A stretch of DNA of 64,000 nucleotides from Methanomassiliicoccaceae archaeon (GTDB taxonomy: Archaea > Thermoplasmatota > Thermoplasmata > Methanomassiliicoccales > Methanomethylophilaceae). A program made the position numbers and the translations under genes. Positions 35,688 to 44,548 of the stretch are shown here, piece by piece. The notes under the pieces were generated by a model that saw nothing but the letters and a program-made list of their open reading frames with translations, had not been told where the DNA came from and did no database searches. Position 1 is the first letter of the stretch. Each line of letters begins with the position of its first letter. The stretch lies in the NCBI GenBank assembly GCA_034928305.1, contig JAYFOZ010000002.1, positions 593,182-657,181 of the forward strand, read 5' to 3'.

Positions 35688-36626
35688 TTCCCAGAAACCC
35701 TTTATATCCACCTTTATGGAATTGGCAGTGTCCTCCAGATGCTTCAGGTCGTCTTCGTCGAGGGAGAAGTCCAGGGCGGAGACGATTCCGCCTATGTGCG
35801 AGGAGCGGGTGACGCCCACGATGGGTATCGCACCGCGCCCTATGCTCCAAGCGATGGCGATCTGCGAATCTGATACGTTGTAGCTGTCGGCCAGCTTTTC
35901 CATCTCCGTCTTCAGGGGAGAGAGCGCATTCATGACCTGCAGATTGTAAATGCGTCCGCGATATGTGCCGGCGTCGAAAAGCGATGCACTGGAATATCTC
36001 CTGGTGAGCGCGCCCTGCTCCAGTACCATGTATGTGAAGAAAAGCGCGTTGTTGTTTCTGCACCAATCGATTATCCCTTCGTCCCTCTCCTCGTGGCTGA
36101 TGATGCTGTAGTGATTCTGAACGTACGCAAGGGAATGACCGGCCTTTTCCAGTATCTCCTGGGCCTGGACGATCTCGTCGAGATTATGGTTCGATACCCC
36201 TACGTTCTTGACGATGCCTTCGTCAAGGAGAGGGATTAGCTCAGCGGTCCATTTTTTCACATCGGCAGGCGTCTGGATACCATAGAATTCGATGGCGTTC
36301 GTTCCGATCGCCTCCATGCTGTTCATGGCCGACCTGCGCATCGCTTTCTTGGTCTGGAAGCCTGATGGAACGAACTTTGTGGAGAATTTTACGGATTTGT
36401 TCGACCTGCTGGCGTAGCCCAGTGCGGTCTCGCCCGTGCCGAAAGCGGGAGAAGTATCGAACAGATTGATGCCTTGGACCACGGCCTGTCTGAATATGTA
36501 GCTCAGCTCGTTGGCGGAAATGCTGCTGCCGTACATCTGACCGCCGCCGTTGATGCCGCCGCCCCATGCCGCGGTGCCTATGCCCACAGGAGATATGTCC
36601 ATCCCACGGAACCTTATGCTGTTCAC
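35676..36626 (-). CDS. Aldo/keto reductase
   Basis: A 316-residue TIM-barrel reductase. The opening SIRFRGMDISPVGIGTAAWG is typical of the family, followed by the catalytic Asp in NLFDTSPAFGTGETALG and a Lys in FSTKFVPSG. The usual catalytic His region reads IEFYGIQTP, so the His is replaced. NADP-binding elements IPIVGVTRSSHI are present near the end. The start is GTG at 36626, chosen by homology; the frame is open far upstream as an artefact opposite the ABC gene. Confidence 0.87.
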   Translation of the reverse strand: MNSIRFRGMDISPVGIGTAAWGGGINGGGQMYGSSISANELSYIFRQAVVQGINLFDTSPAFGTGETALGYASRSNKSVKFSTKFVPSGFQTKKAMRRSAMNSMEAIGTNAIEFYGIQTPADVKKWTAELIPLLDEGIVKNVGVSNHNLDEIVQAQEILEKAGHSLAYVQNHYSIISHEERDEGIIDWCRNNNALFFTYMVLEQGALTRRYSSASLFDAGTYRGRIYNLQVMNALSPLKTEMEKLADSYNVSDSQIAIAWSIGRGAIPIVGVTRSSHIGGIVSALDFSLDEDDLKHLEDTANSIKVDIKGFWELEV

Positions 36627-36719
36627 GAAAACCCGTATATGTTTCTGAGTTATAACTGATATGCAATTTCTTTTCCGACGTCCGCCATGTTTAGATAAAT
36701 TGAAGATATAGCAGGGAAC

Positions 36720-37511
36720 ATGGAGAAGGCAATGGAGCTGAGGAACGTCTCGGTGGTCAGGGACGGAAAGAGGATTCTGGATTCCGTCAGCCTCGATATC
36801 GGTGCCTCCGAGAACGTTGCCGTGATAGGTCCGAACGGTTCCGGGAAGACGACACTGATCAAACTTCTGAGGGGAGACATCTTCCCCTATTATGATGAGG
36901 ACCGGCCGGCGGTCATGAAGATCTTCGGTGAAAAGACGTGGTCCATTTACGATGTCAGAAGCAGGATGGGCGTGGTTTCGATGGACCTGCAAAGCATGTT
37001 CAGCAACGATGCGGTCGTCGTGGACGTCATACTGTCGGGATACTTCAGCAGCCTTGACATATTCCGCAACCACGACATCACGGACCGGATGCGTTCGGGC
37101 GCGATACGCGCGGCCGAATACATGGGCGTGGGCCATCTTATCGACAGGGACCTGTCCAACCTTTCGCTGGGGGAGATGAGACGCATACTGATAGCACGCG
37201 CGCTGGTCACGGGCCCCGACATGCTTGTGCTCGACGAGCCTATGACGGGACTGGATATAGTCATGAAGTCGAGATTCAGAAAGATGTTCGATATCATGAC
37301 CGAGACGGGAGTGAGCATAGTCATGATAACTCACGACCTTACCGACATCCCCGTCACTTTGGACCGGATAATAATGATAAAAGACGGGCGGGTGTTCGCC
37401 GACGGACCCAAAACGGAGCTGCTTACATCCGATACCGTGAGCGCGCTTTTCGATGAACCTATTAATGTACAATGCATTAAAGGGATATATTCAATGAGGA
37501 TGGACGAGTGA
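36720..37511 (+). CDS. ABC transporter ATP-binding protein (orphan)
   Basis: A 263-residue ATPase with Walker A GPNGSGKTT, the signature LSLGEMRRI (a variant of LSGGQ), Walker B MLVLDEPMTGLD and the switch His in MITHDLTDI. No permease or binding protein is adjacent, resembling YlmA/ModF-type stand-alone ATPases. Its stop overlaps the GTG of the following zinc-ribbon membrane protein, which might be its membrane partner. Confidence 0.9.
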   Translation: MEKAMELRNVSVVRDGKRILDSVSLDIGASENVAVIGPNGSGKTTLIKLLRGDIFPYYDEDRPAVMKIFGEKTWSIYDVRSRMGVVSMDLQSMFSNDAVVVDVILSGYFSSLDIFRNHDITDRMRSGAIRAAEYMGVGHLIDRDLSNLSLGEMRRILIARALVTGPDMLVLDEPMTGLDIVMKSRFRKMFDIMTETGVSIVMITHDLTDIPVTLDRIIMIKDGRVFADGPKTELLTSDTVSALFDEPINVQCIKGIYSMRMDE

Positions 37512-38008
37512 CCAGGTATATTTGTTCCGAATGCGGGAGCGAGATCCCGTATGTTTCGGATTTCTGTTATCAATGCGGCAGCCTGAAGAGCGATGCTTTC
37601 AAGATAGACGGCGGCAACATGGATCTGGGAGAGGTTCCCTGCCCCAACTGCGGAAAACCCATCGACGAAGGCGTAAAGTTCTGCAGGCACTGCGGCATCG
37701 AGACGGAATCGGTCCCCGTCCAGAAAGTGATGGGGAGGTCATATGGATTAATTCCTATGACTCTAAAGAAGAACGGCGCCTTGGCCATGGGCCTGGCGTT
37801 CCTTTTCGGGTTCCTCGGCATATACGGCCTTGGCCACCTGGCACTGAAAAAGTGGTCCAGAGGGGTCATGTTCCTGGCTATGTCGGCAGTGAATTGGTAT
37901 ATCTATATCGTGACCGGGGACTTCATCACGATGGTGATGCTGATATCGCTTTTCATTTTCTTCAGACAGTCTATGGAAGTGACGGCCCTGGCTTACGGGA
38001 GGGAATGA
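37508..38008 (+). CDS. Double zinc-ribbon membrane protein (TM2-like)
   Basis: 166 residues from a GTG overlapping the ABC stop. Two ribbons, CSECG..CYQCG (residues 6-25) and CPNCG..CRHCG (about 45-64), are followed by a TM2-type region with FLFGFLGIYGLGHLALKKWSRG, then two further hydrophobic segments. It ends one base before the proposed ACG start of rfcL. Function unknown. Confidence 0.82.
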   Translation: MTRYICSECGSEIPYVSDFCYQCGSLKSDAFKIDGGNMDLGEVPCPNCGKPIDEGVKFCRHCGIETESVPVQKVMGRSYGLIPMTLKKNGALAMGLAFLFGFLGIYGLGHLALKKWSRGVMFLAMSAVNWYIYIVTGDFITMVMLISLFIFFRQSMEVTALAYGRE

Positions 38009-38009
38009 T

Positions 38010-39446
38010 ACGTCTGACGACTGGGCCGAGAAGTACCGCCCGAGGACGCTGAAAGACGTCCTGGGAAACCCCGGCGCAGTCGGAGATCTGAAAACCTGGG
38101 GCGAGTCGTGGAAGAACGGGGTTCCGGAAAAAAGGGCCGTCGTGCTGATAGGTTCGCCGGGCATCGGGAAGACCTCTGCCGCATTGGCACTCGCATCGGA
38201 CATGGGCTGGGGGGTCGTGGAGATGAACGCCTCCGACCAGCGCACCGGGGACGCCATCGAGGACATCGCCCTCAGAGGAGCGATGTTCAACACGTTCACC
38301 GACAAAGGAGAATATCTTAGGACTACAGACGGCGGAAGGAAACTCATCATACTCGACGAGGCCGACAGCCTGTTCGGCCGCCAGGACAGGGGGGCGATGC
38401 CGGCCATCGTAAAACTGATAAACGAGACGCAACAGCCGGTGGTTCTGATCGTGAACGATTTCTACTCGCTGAGCAAAAAAAGTTCCTCGATAAAAACGAA
38501 GACGCTGCAGATAACATTCAAGAGGCCCACTTCCGTTTCGATATCCAAGACCCTGAGGAAGATCGCCGAAGGGGAAAACTTCAAGATGGACTCCACGGCG
38601 ATAGAGACTATAGCAAACAATGCCCACGGCGACATGAGGGCGGCGGTCAGCGACCTGCAGTCGATCGCCGAGGGAAAGACGATAGTTACCAATGCGTCGG
38701 CAGAAATGTTATCGGAGAGGGACAACCGCACCTCGATGTACGATATGGTATACTCGGTTTTCAGAAAGAACGACCCGGCCGGGTCCAGAAGGGCGCTACT
38801 CGATTCGGATACCGACCCGGAAAACGCAATCATATGGGTTGACGAGAACATGCCCTACGAGTATGTCGACAAGGGGGACCTTGTCAGAGGATACGAGAAG
38901 CTCAGCCGCGCCGACATCTATCTCGGCAGGGTCCACAGACGCCAGTATTATGGTTTCTGGTCGTACGCCGGGGAAATGATGACCGCGGGAGTGGCGACGG
39001 CCAGACACTCGAACATCTATGCCAACGGAAGGATACGTTTTCCCCAATATCTCATGAAGATGTCCCGCAGCAAAGAGGTCCGCGGAACCAAAAAGAGCGT
39101 CTGCCTCAAACTCGCCGTTCACCTGCACACGTCCACCAAGCGCGTGGAGCTGGATATTTTACCCTACTTGAGGGAGATAGCGTCCGTGGACAAGGATTTC
39201 AGAACAATGTTGGTCAAAAACGTTGGCCTGGACTCGGAAGAGCTGGCCTTCCTGATAAGGAAGAAGATCGACTCGCCCGAAGTTACAGATGCCGTCGCCG
39301 CGGCGGCGCCGGAACCGTACAGGAAGGTAGACCCGAAGGCCCCGGTCCTGAAGGAGGACTATCCGGAGGTCGCCGAGCCTGTCAAAGAGGTCGCCGAAGA
39401 AAAACCCGCTCCGAAAGGGGCCCAGAAAAGCCTTTTCGACTTCTGA
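38010..39446 (+). CDS. rfcL: Replication factor C large subunit, apparent ACG start
   Basis: A 478-residue clamp-loader subunit with the opening SDDWAEKYRPRTLKDVLGN, Walker A GSPGIGKTS, Walker B IILDEAD and a C-terminal PIP-like QKSLFDF. It loads PCNA with the small subunit. No ATG, GTG or TTG exists in frame between the upstream stop at 37980 and the conserved WAEKYRP. ACG at 38010 sits seven bases after GGAGG (37998-38002) and one base after the previous stop. Either ACG is used, or one base is wrong. A start at GTG 38142 would remove conserved residues and is unlikely. Confidence 0.88.
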   Translation, partial: TSDDWAEKYRPRTLKDVLGNPGAVGDLKTWGESWKNGVPEKRAVVLIGSPGIGKTSAALALASDMGWGVVEMNASDQRTGDAIEDIALRGAMFNTFTDKGEYLRTTDGGRKLIILDEADSLFGRQDRGAMPAIVKLINETQQPVVLIVNDFYSLSKKSSSIKTKTLQITFKRPTSVSISKTLRKIAEGENFKMDSTAIETIANNAHGDMRAAVSDLQSIAEGKTIVTNASAEMLSERDNRTSMYDMVYSVFRKNDPAGSRRALLDSDTDPENAIIWVDENMPYEYVDKGDLVRGYEKLSRADIYLGRVHRRQYYGFWSYAGEMMTAGVATARHSNIYANGRIRFPQYLMKMSRSKEVRGTKKSVCLKLAVHLHTSTKRVELDILPYLREIASVDKDFRTMLVKNVGLDSEELAFLIRKKIDSPEVTDAVAAAAPEPYRKVDPKAPVLKEDYPEVAEPVKEVAEEKPAPKGAQKSLFDF

Positions 39447-39453
39447 GGTGCAC

Positions 39454-40407
39454 ATGGACCCGAAATATAGATCCCTGCTCGAAAAACAGCAATACCGTCT
39501 CTGCGGGGACCACGCGGCCGTCAAGCTATGCCACTGGGCGAAAGAATCCATAACGGGAAGGAGACATTGTTACAAGCAGGATTTTTACGGGATCGTGAGC
39601 CACAGATGCCTTCAGATGACGCCTGCGATCAACGAATGCAGCCATCAGTGCTCGTTCTGTTGGCGTGTCCAGGGCAGGGATTACGAAGTAACGGAATGGA
39701 TGGAGCCCAAGGACATGCTGGACCGTCTGATCGAACAGCAGCGTATGCTCATAACGGGATACAAAGGAGATCCCCGGGTCACTCCGGAGGCCTTCGAAGA
39801 GGCCAGCAATCCGGATCAGGTCGCCATCTCGCTGGCGGGGGAGCCTATCACATACCCGTACCTTTCGGATTTCTTCAAGGAATGCCACATGCGCGGAATG
39901 ACTACTTTCCTAGTTACGAACGGCACATATCCCGAGAGGCTGGAAGCCCTTGACGAACTGCCGTGCCAGCTCTACGTGACAGTTGCCGCCCCCGACAAAA
40001 AGACCTACGTCGATGCCTGCAGGCCGAAGATAGACGACGGATGGGAAAAGATTGTGAAAACGCTGGAACTTCTGCCGTCATTGGATACTAGGACCGTCAT
40101 CAGGCACACCCTGGTGGATGGGATCAATTTCTTCGATCCCGAAGGTTACGCAAAATTGGATAAAATTGCGGACCCCGACCTCATAGAGCCCAAGGGGTAT
40201 GTTTTCGTCGGAGGATCTAGGCAACGCCTTTCGATGGCAAACATGCCGTCATTCGAAGGAATACTGAATTTCTCGACGGAATTAGGCGAACTCATCGGCA
40301 TGGAAGTCCTTAAGGAGCGCCGCGACAGCAGGGTCGTGCTACTCGGAACGCCCGGTGTGGAAACGGACGTGAGGAAGGTCTGTGCCGGCAGGCTCAAAAT
40401 ACATTGA
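39454..40407 (+). CDS. taw1: tRNA 4-demethylwyosine synthase
   Basis: A 317-residue radical-SAM enzyme of archaeal Taw1/TYW1 type without a flavodoxin domain. The SAM cluster motif CSHQCSFCW is preceded by HRCLQMTPAINE. It forms the tricyclic base of wybutosine-type nucleosides in tRNA-Phe from pyruvate and 1-methylguanosine. ATG 39454 (MDPKYRSLLEKQQY) is preferred to GTG 39448. It lies seven bases after rfcL. Confidence 0.95.
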   Translation: MDPKYRSLLEKQQYRLCGDHAAVKLCHWAKESITGRRHCYKQDFYGIVSHRCLQMTPAINECSHQCSFCWRVQGRDYEVTEWMEPKDMLDRLIEQQRMLITGYKGDPRVTPEAFEEASNPDQVAISLAGEPITYPYLSDFFKECHMRGMTTFLVTNGTYPERLEALDELPCQLYVTVAAPDKKTYVDACRPKIDDGWEKIVKTLELLPSLDTRTVIRHTLVDGINFFDPEGYAKLDKIADPDLIEPKGYVFVGGSRQRLSMANMPSFEGILNFSTELGELIGMEVLKERRDSRVVLLGTPGVETDVRKVCAGRLKIH

Positions 40408-40673
40408 CAAAAAGCGACCTTTTCAAAGTCTTGATATGAGATCGGAAAGGGGACCGTTCTTCGGCTTTGCCATGCGCCTGTATATTTCAGGCACAGGCTG
40501 GCCTTGCTACCACTATTATTCACGTAAAGGAACACTGCATTCCTCGGACCGGTCCGTGTTATTCCGGACCGAAGAAAAAGCGGACTTATTCGGTTTTCCG
40601 AAATACATGTCTGTGCATGTATGCCCTGCGGCGTATTGCGCAGTTTTTCTTCAGGCCTTGCATAGGGAACGCT

Positions 40674-41084
40674 TCATCCGACGATCTTAAGCTTCGATAT
40701 GTAACTGTCCACTCCGGGCAACTGGCCTTTTCTGAGCTGTTTCCTGACACCCGAGAAGAATACAGCATCCCCGATTCCGAGCTCTTTTGAAACGGTCTCG
40801 CATTGGGCGGCGGCCTCATCGTCCCTGAATGCACAACATAAGAACAATCCGACATTCCGCCCATCGAGCTGTCCTTTGTTGTGCTGTATGAACGAGGCGA
40901 CAAGTTTGTTCGGCTTCCCCGCATATATTCCGGTGCCGATTATAACACGGTCGAAACGCGAAAGATCGATGATGGACTGTTCCTTGAGGTCGAATATGTC
41001 GGCCCCGAGCTCTTCCGCGATGTAATGTGCGGTTTTCCCCGTGCTTCCCAGCTTTGAAGCGTAAATCACAACGGTCTCCGTCAT
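40674..41084 (-). CDS. Flavodoxin-domain protein
   Basis: A 136-residue flavodoxin fold: VVIYASKLGSTGKTAHYIAEEL binds the FMN phosphate, and IIGTGIYAGKPNK matches the menaquinone-dependent protoporphyrinogen oxidase (HemG-like) group. It forms a pair with the flavoprotein at 41094 (nine-base gap). The preceding 266 bases (40408-40673) hold no gene, only a CGGTCCG/CGGACCG hairpin near 40550. Confidence 0.86.
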   Translation of the reverse strand: MTETVVIYASKLGSTGKTAHYIAEELGADIFDLKEQSIIDLSRFDRVIIGTGIYAGKPNKLVASFIQHNKGQLDGRNVGLFLCCAFRDDEAAAQCETVSKELGIGDAVFFSGVRKQLRKGQLPGVDSYISKLKIVG

Positions 41085-41093
41085 CAGGTCACC

Positions 41094-41642
41094 TCAGAAC
41101 TTCATTCCCAGGTCCTTGGCCTTCTTAAGAACCGCGTGGTCCTTGGACGCGGCGTCCTTGTCGCCCATGTCCTTGAATGTAACGGTCCCGATGGGAACTC
41201 CGCCGAAATATTTCTTGAGCACGTGGTTCATATGATCGGCCCGGATCTGGGCGTCGTCGCCGTCCGAACCGCACGTAACTACGGATACGACCTTTTTACC
41301 GGCAGGAATGTTGCTTCCGTTGGGTCCGATACCAGAATACAGACGGTCCTCGAACACACGGTACTGCGCACATGTCTGACCGAAGTACAGCGGCGACGTG
41401 AGAATGAGCCCATCGCATTTCCTGATGCTTTCGATCAATTCCGAGATCTCGTCCCTGATGATGCACCTGTCGTTCTTTTTGCAGTAGTTGCAGGCTTTGC
41501 ACGGGTTGAGGGTCAGATCTTTTATGTGGACAAACCTGACTTTGTTCCCTTTCTCCTCAGCGCCCTCCGCAACAGCTCTGGCGATGGTCTCTGAGTTACA
41601 TCCGGTCCTCGGGCTGCTAATGATTGCGATTATGTCAGACAT
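41094..41642 (-). CDS. Flavodoxin-family NAD(P)H-dependent oxidoreductase with cysteine cluster
   Basis: A 182-residue protein with the FMN loop ISSPRTGCNSETIA, the cysteine group CKACNYCKKNDRC (about residues 48-60) and LTSPLYFGQTC for the flavin. It shares the iron-sulfur-flavoprotein plan with 1-506 and 7031-7567. It is divergent from the HxlR regulator, which may control this two-gene unit. Confidence 0.88.
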   Translation of the reverse strand: MSDIIAIISSPRTGCNSETIARAVAEGAEEKGNKVRFVHIKDLTLNPCKACNYCKKNDRCIIRDEISELIESIRKCDGLILTSPLYFGQTCAQYRVFEDRLYSGIGPNGSNIPAGKKVVSVVTCGSDGDDAQIRADHMNHVLKKYFGGVPIGTVTFKDMGDKDAASKDHAVLKKAKDLGMKF

Positions 41643-41723
41643 TTTGTTTTTCCTCTCGGCCTCGTCCTGTCATCGGTACGTAGATAATGATTTAATATTC
41701 TTTTGATACTATAAACTCTCATC

Positions 41724-42059
41724 ATGGACCCGCCAAGATATGACTGCGCTGCAGATGCCACAATGTCTGTCATCGAAGGCAGATGGAAGACCACGATCCT
41801 GTGCCTTCTGTCCAAACACGGGACCCTGCGTTTCTCCGAGATCAGGAAAATGATACCGCCGATATCCCCACGGATACTGACCAAACAATTACGAGAATTG
41901 GAGTCGGACGGTATAGTCGACCGGAACGTAACTGGGGACAGATTGTTCAAAGTTGAATATTCGCTGACCGACAGAGGCCGCTCCCTAGGCCCGGTTCTCG
42001 GATGCCTGGCGAAATGGGGCCTCGAAAACGTGTTCAAGGACGTTATATTGTTAGAGTGA
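41724..42059 (+). CDS. HxlR-family transcriptional regulator
   Basis: A 111-residue winged helix. The opening CAADATMSVIEGRWKTTILCLL and RFSEIRKMIPPISPRILTKQL are typical of HxlR, and YSLTDRGRSLGPVL forms the wing and dimer helix. Cys8 sits at the position of the redox Cys in many HxlR regulators. An 81-base divergent gap with TTTAATATTC separates it from the flavoprotein pair, its likely target. Confidence 0.92.
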   Translation: MDPPRYDCAADATMSVIEGRWKTTILCLLSKHGTLRFSEIRKMIPPISPRILTKQLRELESDGIVDRNVTGDRLFKVEYSLTDRGRSLGPVLGCLAKWGLENVFKDVILLE

Positions 42060-42126
42060 CCGTGTACTATCCTTATGTCGGCCGTGCCCGTTTTTAATAG
42101 ACATACCTGCATGTAGCCAAGATAAG

Positions 42127-43062
42127 ATGGGCTACAGAGTAGATATCATAAGCACCGAACGTGTGCGAGAGCTTAAGGAACGATATTCCGAACGAAAGTT
42201 CTTCACGTCGAAGGCGGACATATGCGGGGTCTGTTTCCAGCTTTACACCGAAAATCGAGGATACCTCGAGATGTGGACCGAGAATTTCTACGCGATGGGG
42301 GACCGTGTGCGGTCCCATGCCCGCGCATACGAGGTATCGGACCCCGACGAGGATGCCCATGTGGACTATGATCCGCTGTCATCCACGGTTTTTATTTTTA
42401 ACTTCGATTACTACGGATGGGTGAAGAGCATCGCCCTGGGCGTCACGGGCAATCTGCTGGAGGACGTCCATAATATCTACTCGATACACGGGGCGGTCAT
42501 CGACATCGACGGCTCGGGAGTGACACTTATCGCACCCTCGAAGACAGGTAAGACCACTCAGTCCTGGGGGCTCCTGAGGATGGAGAACGCTCGTTTGATA
42601 TCGGACGACTGGTACTTTGTCGTCCTTGGGAACGGGAGGCCGACCGCCCTCGGTTCCGAGAAAAACTGCTACATCGATGCCGATATCGGCGATGTCTGGG
42701 AAGAGTACAGGCCGCTTGTCACGTGCACAGAGTTCGATAACAAAGGGCGGTGCGTCGCAAACATAAGATGGGTCCGCGGCGAATCGTCCGTTATCCCCTC
42801 CACTTCCGTACGGACCGTGATATTCCTTAAGCGCGACCGGTCGGACCCTGCCCTGGAGACGGAGCTTGACACGGAGATGGCGATAGAGTACATGCTTCGG
42901 AACGACCTGTGCAACCCCCATCAGCTGGTACGCACCGGGGACAAGATGAAACTGAGAACCGATTTCCTGCGGAAATATTTCGACAACTGCAGGATATTCT
43001 TGGTCAACACGACCACATCGCCCGAAGAGACCCAGGAAAGGATCAGGAGACTTATAGCGTAA
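42127..43062 (+). CDS. HprK-like P-loop kinase domain protein
   Basis: A 311-residue protein. The P-loop LIAPSKTGKTTQSWGLL and the nearby SIHGAVIDIDGSGVTLI resemble the C-terminal kinase domain of HPr kinase and PEP carboxykinase-like proteins, followed by an acidic SDDWYFV. The N-terminal 125 residues match nothing I recognise. No HPr gene is nearby, so another protein or small molecule is the likely substrate. The 3' end overlaps sfsA by 11 bases. Confidence 0.65.
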   Translation: MGYRVDIISTERVRELKERYSERKFFTSKADICGVCFQLYTENRGYLEMWTENFYAMGDRVRSHARAYEVSDPDEDAHVDYDPLSSTVFIFNFDYYGWVKSIALGVTGNLLEDVHNIYSIHGAVIDIDGSGVTLIAPSKTGKTTQSWGLLRMENARLISDDWYFVVLGNGRPTALGSEKNCYIDADIGDVWEEYRPLVTCTEFDNKGRCVANIRWVRGESSVIPSTSVRTVIFLKRDRSDPALETELDTEMAIEYMLRNDLCNPHQLVRTGDKMKLRTDFLRKYFDNCRIFLVNTTTSPEETQERIRRLIA

Positions 43063-43750
43063 CTCCGTTCCTCAATTTTATGGGAATGCGATGTGCCAGA
43101 TGTAAAGAATTTTCACTGACTTCGCATGTGTACGCCGTAACTTCCACACCTGCGGAGACGGCTTCTTCCAGTGCGATCCCGAACTCCTCGTGCATCTCGT
43201 AATTCGGAACGAAATAGTCCGCCTCCGACATCTGTACCACGAAAACCGATGACGCCGAATATCCCTCTGAAACACAATGTGCCAGACCTCTTAGATGCTT
43301 GACTCCTCTTTCTGTAGGCGCATCGGGGAAAAGGACCTTTCCGTTGTCTTCCAACGTCACGCCTTTTACCTCAGCGAAGATCTTCCTTCCATTATCCTCG
43401 ATATAGAAGTCGAAACGCGAATCTCCGTGCCTTGCCTCCCTTTTCACCAGTGTCGGGCCGTTGTAGATCCTGCCGAGAGATATGGCCTCGGCATATACGG
43501 CGTTGGGCGCTTGTGAATCGATGTTGATGAGGACATCCCCCTTGTATGCCGAAATGAGGTCATAAGACGTCTTCCTTTTGGAATCGTCGGAATGTGCCAG
43601 TATTACCTTTGTTCCGGGTACCAATATCTCTCTGCAACGTCCCGTGTTCTTTACGTGGCATATCACTTCTTCACCGTCAAGTTCCACTTTGGCGATGAAC
43701 CGGTTGGGCCGCTCGATGAAAGTTGCGCTGACCGTGTCGGGATATATCAT
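43052..43750 (-). CDS. sfsA: SfsA family protein
   Basis: A 232-residue protein with RPNRFIAKVELDGEEVICHV and then KNTGRC at the OB-like N-terminus, and the nuclease-like core SRFDFYIEDNGRKIFAEVKGVTL, whose D, E and K residues form a PD-(D/E)xK-type site. SfsA was first named for sugar fermentation and is now considered a DNA/RNA-binding nuclease-fold protein. It overlaps the nitroreductase stop by four bases (ATGA), forming a unit. Confidence 0.93.
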   Translation of the reverse strand: MIYPDTVSATFIERPNRFIAKVELDGEEVICHVKNTGRCREILVPGTKVILAHSDDSKRKTSYDLISAYKGDVLINIDSQAPNAVYAEAISLGRIYNGPTLVKREARHGDSRFDFYIEDNGRKIFAEVKGVTLEDNGKVLFPDAPTERGVKHLRGLAHCVSEGYSASSVFVVQMSEADYFVPNYEMHEEFGIALEEAVSAGVEVTAYTCEVSENSLHLAHRIPIKLRNGVTL

Positions 43751-44316
43751 CTGATCCAGCCCAGGACCTTGACCTCTTTCCTGGGCTTTACCGGAGTCTG
43801 GCCGGCCGGCCTTCCAAGCGTTATCGCAGCCAAATACATATGATCGTCAGGGACGCCCAGGTCCTTTCGGAATCCCGTGTCGCGTCCCAGTCCCTGGGCG
43901 AAGCCTATGAAACAGCTTCCTAGGCCCATGGAATGGGCTGCAAGCATTATGTTCTCGGCCGCGATCGATGCGTCTTCCACAGGCTCTACGGCATCGGGCG
44001 ATGCGAAAATGAATATCTGTACCGGGGAGTTGAAGAATATATTGAAGTCCTCGCGGGATAGCTTATCGATAATGCCCTCGTTCGGACTGCACTTAAGCTT
44101 CTCGCCCTCTATCCTGAGGTTCTTGGCCCTATCGGAGTATTCCTTGGCACGTTCCCTGTTCTCGACAACCGCAAAAGCCAGGGCCTGCCTGTTCATTGCG
44201 TTGGGGCCACGGAATCCTGCCTTAAGAAGATCCATTATCGTTTCTTCGGGTACTTTCTCTTCTGTGTATTCACGTACGGATACGCGGGTGTTGATATTCT
44301 CCAGGACCGGATTCAT
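43747..44316 (-). CDS. Nitroreductase-family FMN protein
   Basis: A 189-residue protein opening with NINTRVSVREYTEEKVPEE, the FMN-binding RRS-like region (here TRVSVREY), with GPNAMNRQAL and AAHSMGLGSCFIGFAQG as further flavin contacts. The ATG at 44316 is chosen by homology, since the longer frame runs into tRNA-Ser. Likely a ferredoxin- or NADH-dependent flavoenzyme with unknown substrate. Confidence 0.9.
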   Translation of the reverse strand: MNPVLENINTRVSVREYTEEKVPEETIMDLLKAGFRGPNAMNRQALAFAVVENRERAKEYSDRAKNLRIEGEKLKCSPNEGIIDKLSREDFNIFFNSPVQIFIFASPDAVEPVEDASIAAENIMLAAHSMGLGSCFIGFAQGLGRDTGFRKDLGVPDDHMYLAAITLGRPAGQTPVKPRKEVKVLGWIR

Positions 44317-44379
44317 AACACCGTATTGCCGACGGACGTAAAAACTGATTGCGATCTTTAATGGACAAACGTAAAAGGC

Positions 44380-44463
44380 GCGGAGGGAGGGATTCGAACC
44401 CCCGGGGCGAGACGCCACCGGTTTTCAAGACCGGCGCCTTAGTCCAGGCTGAGCTACCTCCGC
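44380..44463 (-). tRNA. tRNA-Ser (anticodon UGA)
   Basis: An 84-base class II tRNA on the minus strand with acceptor GCGGAGG/CCTCCGC. The anticodon stem CCGGT/ACCGG encloses CTTGAAA, giving UGA. The variable arm TGGCGTCTCGCC and the T-loop GGTTCGAATCC are clear. No intron and no encoded CCA. Confidence 0.95.
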
Positions 44464-44548
44464 TCGCACGAATAATAAAGGACTCCATATTTAACGGGAA
44501 CTCTCGTAAACCAGGATTTATGTGTTAGTTATCGAGGTTTCGAGATCG

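Noticed and set aside
36627..37472. Long N-terminal extension of the aldo-keto reductase frame
   Set aside because: It lies antisense to the ABC ATPase gene and reads as low-complexity His/Arg/Asp shadow sequence; the reductase homology begins at 36626.
38142..39446. RfcL starting at GTG 38142
   Set aside because: This start removes WAEKYRP and the region before Walker A that are conserved in the family, so translation must begin further upstream.
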